NCBI GenBank assembly: GCA_904374465.1
Contig: CAJFFY010000051.1
Span: 1 to 10,766 of the forward strand
DNA: 10,766 bases
Source of the DNA: an uncultured Subdoligranulum sp.
GTDB lineage: Bacteria; Bacillota; Clostridia; Oscillospirales; Ruminococcaceae
Direction of reading: 5' to 3'
The notes below the pieces were generated by a model. That model searched no databases, was not told the DNA's origin, and saw only the letters and a program-made list of their open reading frames with translations. Shown here in pieces: positions 1-4,716 of the stretch (within the stretch, counting starts at the first letter, position 1; the number at the start of each line of letters is the position of its first letter). The translations under genes were made by a program, and so were the position numbers.

Positions 1-180
1 CAAGCCTCTCAAGAGGCACTGAAAAAGTCGCCACTTGCATCACTTGCCCCACAGCCCGTAAACGGGCGCTATTATCTAAGATCAATTTCCTGACAATAGC
101 AAAGTTGTTGATTTCTTCTCGCTTCGCTCGGCGCTTGAAGCTAAAGCTTTTTTACTCTCCCCAGCAGAGCTGGGGGTTCT
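1..180. repeat. Hairpin-rich edge segment, possible mobile-element end
   Basis: No gene is supported here. The stretch is AT-richer than the neighbouring genes (about 42% GC over 61-160) and holds several short perfect hairpins: GCCTC/GAGGC at 4-17 (loop TCAA), GCCCG/CGGGC at 54-67 (loop TAAA), AAGC/GCTT at 138-149 followed by Ts, and CCCCAGC/GCTGGGG at 159-175 (loop AGA). Clusters of small stem-loops near a boundary are typical of IS200/IS605-family ends, and the order (G/C hairpin at 159-175, then two 14-nt hairpins) would fit such an element read on the minus strand. No transposase is visible, and the window stops at position 1. A minus-strand frame is open from about 136 to the edge but has no convincing start. 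The mobile-element reading is inference. Confidence 0.35.
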
Positions 181-201
181 CGTTTTGCTAAAGCATACAA
201 A

Positions 202-240
202 AGAAGAGCCGGCCAACCTTTGCGGTTGGCCGGCTCTTTT
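202..240 (-). terminator. Rho-independent terminator of the ABC operon
   Basis: A perfect 15-bp stem (204-218 paired with 224-238) has a 5-nt loop and sits 14 bp past the stop codon of the last permease gene. Read leftward, the stem is followed by a T-rich tract (CTTCTTTTGT); read rightward it is followed by TTTTGTTTT. It can therefore work in both directions and also insulate the operon from whatever lies to the left. Confidence 0.9.
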
Positions 241-253
241 GTTTTGTCCGGGA

Positions 254-1093
254 TCAGCCCTTGACGGCGGAGGAGGTGAGACCCTCCACGATATACCGCT
301 GTCCGAACAGGAAGACGATCAGGATGGGCAGCACCGCGATGCTGACACCGGCCAGCACCACCGAGGGGTTGCCGGAACCCATGTAGCCTTTCATGGCCAC
401 CACGCCCAGGGGGACGGTCATCTTGTCCCAGTCCGACAGATAGATATAGGGGGCAAAGTAGTCATTCCACACGCCGTTGAAGCTCAGCACCACCAGGGTG
501 ACCAGCGTGCTTTTGACCATGGGCACCATGATCTGCCAGCAGATGCGGAAGTGGCTGGCCCCGTCGATCTTGGCCGATTCGATGATGGCGTTGGGGATGG
601 TGGCCATGCTCTGCCGCAGCAGGAAGATGGAGAAGGCGTCAAAGAGGCCGGGGATGATCAGCGCCCAGAGGGTGTTGACCAGGTGGAGCCGGCTCATGAC
701 GATGTAGGTGGGGATGATGGTGGCCTGGATGGGCAGCATCATCGAGAGCAGGAAGAGCACAAACACCACATTGCGTCCCTTGAAGTTGATTTTGGCCGTG
801 GCGTAGGCCGCCAGGCAGCCCACAAACAGCCGGCCGATGATGACGCTGCCCGTGACAATGCCGCTGTTGAGGAACATCTGCAGAAAGGGGATGTCCGACT
901 GAAACAGCGTGATATAGTTGTCCAGCATGATCCGTTCCGGCAGGATGGCGGGCGGCAGCTTGTAGGCTTCCGCCGGCGTGCGCATGGAGGAAGAGAACAT
1001 GAAGAGGAACGGAATAAAGATAACCACCCCAAAGAAGATTACCAGGGCCGCGACCACAAACTTGCCGGCACGTCTTGTTTTACTCTCAATCAT
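254..1093 (-). CDS. Sugar ABC transporter permease, MalG type
   Basis: A 279-residue inner-membrane permease of the carbohydrate-uptake (CUT1) ABC family. It would form the translocation pore with the adjacent MalF-type subunit. About six hydrophobic segments are visible, starting with the N-terminal one at about residues 12-34. The cytoplasmic EAA loop, which docks on the ATPase, reads ESAKIDGA starting at Glu172, and the conserved tail ends GLTSSAVKG, as is usual for MalG-like subunits. The start ATG overlaps the end of the upstream permease gene by 8 bp (ATGATTGA), and an AGGTGG ribosome site lies 5-6 bases upstream, so the two genes are translationally coupled. No ATPase gene is in the window; such importers commonly share an MsmX-type ATPase encoded elsewhere. 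The substrate cannot be read from the sequence; the neighbouring GH32 gene suggests a fructoside. Confidence 0.93.
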   Translation of the reverse strand: MIESKTRRAGKFVVAALVIFFGVVIFIPFLFMFSSSMRTPAEAYKLPPAILPERIMLDNYITLFQSDIPFLQMFLNSGIVTGSVIIGRLFVGCLAAYATAKINFKGRNVVFVLFLLSMMLPIQATIIPTYIVMSRLHLVNTLWALIIPGLFDAFSIFLLRQSMATIPNAIIESAKIDGASHFRICWQIMVPMVKSTLVTLVVLSFNGVWNDYFAPYIYLSDWDKMTVPLGVVAMKGYMGSGNPSVVLAGVSIAVLPILIVFLFGQRYIVEGLTSSAVKG

Positions 1094-1982
1094 AATTGAC
1101 CCACCTGTCGCTCATTTTCAGTTGGATGACCGTGACCACCATGATCACCGCCACAAAGAGGATGGATACCATGCAGGCATAGCCCATATTCATCCGCTGG
1201 AAAGCCAGATTGTAGATGTACATGGCCATGGTGCGGGTGCTGTCCACCGGGTCGCCCTTGGTCATGATGTTGGGAATGTCGAAGCTCTTCAGCTCGCTGA
1301 TGACGTTGATGATCAGCACAAAGAGGATGGAGGGCGTCAGCAGCGGGATGGTGATGTGCCGTGCCAGCTGGAAGGCGTTGGCGCCGTCCAGGGCGGCGGC
1401 CTCGTAGTAGTCGTAGGAGATGTTCTTGATGCCCGCCAGCAGGATGATCATGATAAAGCCGATGTTGCGCCACACATCGATGCCGATGATGGACCACAGC
1501 GAAACCGAGGCGTCAGTAAGCCAGCCGATGGGCTCGATGCCGATTTTGCCCAGGTAGTAGTTGACCAGGCCGGTGTCCTTGGCCAGCAGGATGGTCCAGA
1601 TGACGGCGATGTAAGCCGGGGCCACGATGGCCGGGAAGAAATAGAGCAGCCGGATGATATAGCTGAAAATTCCGTTGCGTCGGTTGGCGATCATCAGCGC
1701 CAGAACCAGCCCGATGACAATGTTGAGGATGACCGCCGCCACCGTCAGTTTGCAGGTGTTCCAGGCAACCACATGGAGTTTCTGGTCGGTCAGCACCTCC
1801 ATCAGGTTGTCCAGCCCGTTGAAGGTGGGAGGTTTGAGCATATTGTATTTGGTAAAACCGAGCACCAGCATGGCCAGGGTAGGCAACAGCACAAAGCAGA
1901 CAAACAGGATCAGCGCAGGCAGTACAAAAAGCCAGCCCGTCCTGGATTCTCTTTGTGCAATGTAGGATTTTTGTCTTTTCAT
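1086..1982 (-). CDS. Sugar ABC transporter permease, MalF type
   Basis: A 298-residue CUT1-family membrane subunit, partner of the MalG-type protein. Hydrophobic segments begin at about residue 17 (GWLFVLPALILF). The EAA loop reads EAAALDGANAF starting at Glu194, followed by ITIPLLTP, as expected for MalF/UgpA-type proteins. I chose the ATG at 1982 (MKRQKSY) because AAGGCGG lies 5 bases upstream. The longest open frame would start at 2042, but that codon is inside an intergenic hairpin, has no properly spaced ribosome site and would add 20 residues unlike the family's normal N-terminus. The gene lies 87 bp after the binding-protein gene and overlaps the next permease by 8 bp, so all three are very likely one transcript. 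It probably imports sucrose or short fructo-oligosaccharides; that is inferred from context only. Confidence 0.93.
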   Translation of the reverse strand: MKRQKSYIAQRESRTGWLFVLPALILFVCFVLLPTLAMLVLGFTKYNMLKPPTFNGLDNLMEVLTDQKLHVVAWNTCKLTVAAVILNIVIGLVLALMIANRRNGIFSYIIRLLYFFPAIVAPAYIAVIWTILLAKDTGLVNYYLGKIGIEPIGWLTDASVSLWSIIGIDVWRNIGFIMIILLAGIKNISYDYYEAAALDGANAFQLARHITIPLLTPSILFVLIINVISELKSFDIPNIMTKGDPVDSTRTMAMYIYNLAFQRMNMGYACMVSILFVAVIMVVTVIQLKMSDRWVNYD

Positions 1983-2031
1983 GGAAACCGCCTTATCTGC
2001 TGCGGGCATGTGCCCGTTTTTCCTATAGGGA

Positions 2032-2059
2032 GGAGGCCACATCCGCAGATGCGGCCTCC
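2032..2059 (-). promoter_or_regulatory. Intercistronic hairpin after the binding-protein gene
   Basis: In the minus-strand RNA, 2048-2059 pairs with 2032-2043 in a 12-bp stem (one pair is G-U) with a 4-nt loop, starting about 10 bases past the stop codon of the binding-protein gene. No U tract follows, so it is not an ordinary full terminator. By analogy with other binding-protein transporter operons (for example malE-malF), such a hairpin protects the 3' end of the first cistron so that more binding protein than permease is made. The function is inference. Confidence 0.6.
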
Positions 2060-2069
2060 CGTGTACGAG

Positions 2070-3407
2070 TTACTGCTGCAGATTGTTGAAGGACTCGGTC
2101 AGTTCCTGATCGGCCTGTTCAATCGCCGTGTCGATGTCCATGGCGCCCGTCAGGATGTTGGTGGCCATGGTGGAGATGATGGTGCTCATCTCGGAGTAGT
2201 TGTCGGGGGCCGGCAGCACCTTGCCGTTCTCGATCTCCTCGTAGAAGCGGCTGATGTGGGGCGCATGGTTCAGGAAGGCTTCGCTCTGCAGGGCTTCGGA
2301 GCGCAGGGGCACCGAGGTACCGGTCTCGGCCTGCACCATCGAAACTTCCTCGGCGGCAAATTCCTTGCACAGCGCGTAGGCGGCTTCGGGATACTTGGAG
2401 GCTGCCGTGACGCCCATGCCGCCGATGCCGAAGCAGCCGTAGCCGCCGTCCGCGCCGCGGGGCATGATGGCCGCGTCAAAGTCGGTGAAGCCGTTGGCCT
2501 CGTAGGTGGCTACCATATACATACCCATGCAGATGGTGGCCGTACGGCCGGCGGCGAACATGTTGCCCACATCGTCGTTGGTCTGGGGCACCGGCGCCAC
2601 GCCGTACTTGTAGATCAGGTCATAGAGGTTCTGCATCGTCTCCTTGATGCGGGGATCCTTCAGGTTGGAACCGGTCCAGTCGTCGTTGATGGGGCTGACG
2701 CCGTTGGCGTAGAACCAGGGCCACATGAAGGAAGTCATGATCATCGTGCCGTACACCTTGTCGTCCCCTTCGCCGGTGGTCAGCGCCTGCAGGTCGGATA
2801 CGAACTGGTCCCAGGTGTAGTCATCCCCCGGCTCTTCCAGGCCGGCCGCCGCGTACATGGCGGGGTTGTACTGCAGGATGACCGAGTTGGCGTCGTTGGG
2901 AATTTCGTAGATGTTGCCGTCCACCGTAAAGGCGTCCCAGGCCGCCTGGGGAATCTGCTCCTTCAGGGCCTGGCCCTCCGGGTCGGCGTCGATCAGGTCG
3001 TTCAGGGGCAGGAACAGGTCGTTGTTGACAAACATCCGGGTGCCTTCCACCGCCACGTTGATGACGTCCGGCGCTTCGCCCGACGCGATCTGGACGATCA
3101 GCTTGTCGCAGGTTTCCTGCCAGGTGGCGCCGCTGGAATAGGTGGCTTCCACCGTGTATTCGGGATATTTTTCTTCAAAGCGGTCGATGCAATCCTCGTA
3201 CACCGCTTTCTGTTCTTCGCTGGCCGAAAGGGAAATCTTCAGCACTTTCTTTTCGCCCGTACTGGCGGTTTCCCCCGTCGTTTCCCCAGTCGAAGCGGTC
3301 GAGTCGGTCGAGGCGGTGGAACCGGATGCGCTGCTGCATCCTGCCATCATGCTGCCCAGCAGGCAGGCACTGAGTGCCAGCGCCGTGATGCGATGTGATC
3401 TTTTCAT
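2070..3407 (-). CDS. Extracellular sugar-binding lipoprotein of ABC importer
   Basis: A 445-residue family 1 (MalE-like) solute-binding protein that captures sugar outside the membrane and delivers it to the two permeases. The N-terminus is a lipoprotein signal: positive start MKRSHR, hydrophobic stretch, then lipobox MAGC with the lipid-modified cysteine at residue 24. A Ser/Thr-rich linker of about 25 residues follows, before the mature fold begins at about residue 54 (KKVLKISLSASEEQ). The body shows the family's usual features, including GEAPDVINV in the first lobe and an aromatic-rich stretch (FMWPWFYANGV) likely near the sugar pocket. A GGAGG site lies 10 bases before the ATG. It is the first gene of the importer operon, behind a strong promoter with a LacI-type operator. 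The ligand is not determinable from sequence; the divergent GH32 gene suggests sucrose or fructo-oligosaccharides. Confidence 0.93.
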   Translation of the reverse strand: MKRSHRITALALSACLLGSMMAGCSSASGSTASTDSTASTGETTGETASTGEKKVLKISLSASEEQKAVYEDCIDRFEEKYPEYTVEATYSSGATWQETCDKLIVQIASGEAPDVINVAVEGTRMFVNNDLFLPLNDLIDADPEGQALKEQIPQAAWDAFTVDGNIYEIPNDANSVILQYNPAMYAAAGLEEPGDDYTWDQFVSDLQALTTGEGDDKVYGTMIMTSFMWPWFYANGVSPINDDWTGSNLKDPRIKETMQNLYDLIYKYGVAPVPQTNDDVGNMFAAGRTATICMGMYMVATYEANGFTDFDAAIMPRGADGGYGCFGIGGMGVTAASKYPEAAYALCKEFAAEEVSMVQAETGTSVPLRSEALQSEAFLNHAPHISRFYEEIENGKVLPAPDNYSEMSTIISTMATNILTGAMDIDTAIEQADQELTESFNNLQQ

Positions 3408-3467
3408 GCGTAGTGAACCTCCAATCAGATAAAGAAATTGTGGATGGAATGTGCGTCGCCGTGACTG

Positions 3468-3489
3468 GTTAAACGATTATCTTTTTCGC
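3468..3489 (+). promoter_or_regulatory. LacI-type operator O1 for the ABC operon
   Basis: The core GGTTAAACGATTATC has the central CG pair (3474-3475) typical of LacI-family operators, and 4 of 6 half-site positions are symmetric. It extends as CTTTTTCGCA, which is also seen at O3. It sits at about +1 to +22 of the predicted importer transcript, so a bound repressor would block RNA polymerase. The binding protein is inferred to be the adjacent regulator. Confidence 0.75.
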
Positions 3490-3495
3490 AAGGCA

Positions 3496-3525
3496 ATTAT
3501 AGCACACCGTTTTTCCAGCCGTCAA
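3496..3525 (-). promoter_or_regulatory. Sigma-A promoter of the ABC importer operon
   Basis: Read on the minus strand, TTGACG (3525-3520) and TATAAT (3501-3496) are 18 bp apart, and a TGC just before the -10 box gives an extended -10. The predicted start is near 3489, leaving a leader of about 82 bases before the binding-protein ATG. Operator O1 covers the first bases of the transcript. Confidence 0.85.
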
Positions 3526-3573
3526 TGGCAGTTCTGCAACTTTATGCAGATAGTCGGTTTTTTTGTCGAATTA

Positions 3574-3591
3574 TTGTGCACATTGTGCACA
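3574..3591. repeat. Tandem TTGTGCACA repeat, possible second regulator site
   Basis: Two perfect abutting copies of TTGTGCACA, each containing the palindrome GTGCAC, lie between the divergent promoters, about 30 bp upstream of the regulator promoter's -35 box and about 50 bp upstream of the importer's -35 box. This is an activator-like position. It differs from the LacI-type operators and does not match a catabolite-repression (cre) site well. No cognate factor is visible in the window. Confidence 0.5.
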
Positions 3592-3620
3592 GGTTTTGTA
3601 TTTTTTGTCGGCAAATTCCC

Positions 3621-3649
3621 TTGAAAATTGGAAAATCTTGTGTTAAAAT
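3621..3649 (+). promoter_or_regulatory. Sigma-A promoter of the regulator-GH32-esterase operon
   Basis: TTGAAA (3621-3626) and TAAAAT (3644-3649) are separated by 17 bp, with TG at 3641-3642 forming an extended -10. The predicted start is near 3656, giving a leader of about 137 bases that contains O2, O3 and the alternative hairpins. The next two genes have no promoter of their own that I can see, so this one probably serves all three. Confidence 0.8.
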
Positions 3650-3675
3650 TAGCCACAAGGTGCATTTCCGAGACT

Positions 3676-3690
3676 GTTTAAACGATTATT
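3676..3690 (+). promoter_or_regulatory. LacI-type operator O2
   Basis: The sequence GTTTAAACGATTATT shares the 12-base core TTAAACGATTAT with O1 and O3, in the same orientation. Its central CG (3683-3684) falls at about +28 of the predicted regulator transcript, which suggests autorepression. It is 209 bp from O1 and 44 bp from O3, centre to centre. Confidence 0.75.
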
Positions 3691-3719
3691 CTATGCCTGA
3701 GCAAACCCCCTCACGGCGC

Positions 3720-3740
3720 GTTTAAACGATTATCTTTCGC
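3720..3740 (+). promoter_or_regulatory. LacI-type operator O3
   Basis: The core GTTTAAACGATTATC has its central CG at 3727-3728 and is followed by TTTCGCA, so it resembles O1 beyond the core. It lies inside the transcribed leader, about +72 from the predicted start and 65 bp before the regulator's start codon. Confidence 0.75.
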
Positions 3741-3752
3741 ACGAAAAATCCC

Positions 3753-3787
3753 ACAGGGCCCCCGGCCCTGTACACTCTACAGGGGGG
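3753..3787 (+). promoter_or_regulatory. Regulator leader with two mutually exclusive hairpins
   Basis: Segment 3766-3772 (CCCTGTA) can pair in two ways. With 3753-3760 it is part of an 8-bp stem (ACAGGGCC/GGCCCTGT, 3-nt loop) that leaves the ribosome site free. With 3778-3784 (TACAGGG) it forms a 7-bp stem (5-nt loop) that covers half of the G-run ribosome site at 3782-3787, five bases before the ATG. The competing pairing is seen directly. A role in translational control of the regulator is inference, and the DNA repeat could instead be a protein-binding palindrome. Confidence 0.5.
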
Positions 3788-3792
3788 TAGCG

Positions 3793-4677
3793 ATGAGTTC
3801 CAGAACTAGCAACATCAAAGACGTGGCTCGCCGCGCCGGTGTCTCCACCGCCACAGTATCCTATGTGCTCAACGGCACCAAGAAAGTATCCGAAGAAACA
3901 CGCCGCCGGGTTTTGCGGGCGGTGGAAGGCCTGCAGTACCAGCCCAACCAGCAGGCCCGCTCCCTGCGGATGAACCAGGGACGGGATGTGCTGGTCTTCT
4001 GCCAGCAGGACTGTCTGGCCGGTTTTATTGCCTCCACCCTGCTGGCCGAACTGGTGGGGGTGCTGCAGCAGCGGCAGCACCATGTGATCACCTGCTTTTC
4101 CCATTCCCAGAAAGAGCTGCTGGAACTGCTGCAGCGGCAGAACTTCTATACGGCCTATGTGATCTGCAACTGCCAGTGGGAACAGCCGGTGGATCTGTAT
4201 TCCAACGTTTTATTCCTGAATTTTGACCTGGAAAACTGCAGTGTCTTCCAGGAAGGACAGTGCCAGCTGAACCTGGGACATCTGTTCTACCATGAAATCA
4301 TAGAGTGTATCCAGAAAAATCCCCATCTGCATGTGGTGATGAATTACAAACAGGGCAACATGCTGCAGCAGATGGCACCGGAACTGAATTTCCAGAACAT
4401 CCATTTTGCCAACAGCGAGATCAGTTCCGGTGCCTACCATCTGGAAAGCCTGCTGCACCACGACTGCGGGCAGGTGCTGTTTGCCGATTATTTTCTGTTT
4501 GTGGGCGCCATCAAATATCTGTTACAGCATGAGGACACACTGTATGAGCGACACTTCACCATTGAATACTTACCCTGGATTCGTGTAGCCGAAACCTTTG
4601 GGCTGTCGCTTACCGTGCACACTTTCCCCATGAAGAAAGTGTTGCAATGCGTTCTGGAACGGCTTTCCGCCTCCTGA
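3793..4677 (+). CDS. LacI-family transcriptional regulator, atypical short form
   Basis: A 294-residue DNA-binding repressor-like protein. Residues 7-27 form the classic LacI helix-turn-helix (IKDVARRAGVSTATVSYVLN). The hinge helix follows at about 50-58 (QPNQQARSL), where Leu58 matches the leucine that inserts into the central CG of the operator in this family. The rest is a weakly conserved sensor domain. An N-lobe is recognisable at about 65-155, but the second lobe is short; the protein is about 40 residues shorter than the usual 330-340, and its Cys/His/Gln-rich stretches are unusual. The start ATG has a GGGGGG ribosome site five bases upstream. It lies directly beside three LacI-type operators and before GH32, so it most likely controls both divergent operons and itself. 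The inducer is unknown; an imported fructoside or a product of its cleavage is the natural guess. Confidence 0.88.
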   Translation: MSSRTSNIKDVARRAGVSTATVSYVLNGTKKVSEETRRRVLRAVEGLQYQPNQQARSLRMNQGRDVLVFCQQDCLAGFIASTLLAELVGVLQQRQHHVITCFSHSQKELLELLQRQNFYTAYVICNCQWEQPVDLYSNVLFLNFDLENCSVFQEGQCQLNLGHLFYHEIIECIQKNPHLHVVMNYKQGNMLQQMAPELNFQNIHFANSEISSGAYHLESLLHHDCGQVLFADYFLFVGAIKYLLQHEDTLYERHFTIEYLPWIRVAETFGLSLTVHTFPMKKVLQCVLERLSAS

Positions 4678-4716
4678 AAGGGCGATACCGGATCCTCGGG
4701 AAGCTGAGGAGCAACT

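Larger units (their letters stand above)
3408..3792. other. Divergent control region between the two operons
   Basis: This 385-bp gap has no convincing gene. A 66-codon open frame at 3525-3725 lacks a ribosome site and crosses promoter elements. The region is AT-rich in the middle and holds both divergent promoters, three operator copies, a tandem TTGTGCACA repeat at 3574-3591, a small palindrome CTGCA/TGCAG at 3534-3549, and two copies of TTTTTTGTCG (3559-3568 and 3601-3610) exactly 42 bp apart, flanking the tandem repeat. The individual sites are listed separately. Confidence 0.85.

Noticed and set aside
185..1099. Long plus-strand open frames opposite the ABC genes (also 978-3398)
   Set aside because: Their translations are rich in His, Asp, Gly and Gln without domains, and they mirror clear permease and binding-protein genes. 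They are shadows of GC-rich codon use.
254..3407. The ABC operon as an efflux system
   Set aside because: A lipoprotein solute-binding protein and EAA-loop permeases of the CUT1 type are features of importers.
3525..3725. A 66-codon plus-strand open frame in the divergent control region
   Set aside because: It has no ribosome site, overlaps both promoters and an operator, and its translation resembles nothing known to me.
3720..3790. The repeated TTAAACGATTAT sites as a CRISPR array
   Set aside because: There are only three short copies with unequal spacing (209 and 44 bp), at promoter positions beside a LacI-family gene. Operators explain them better.
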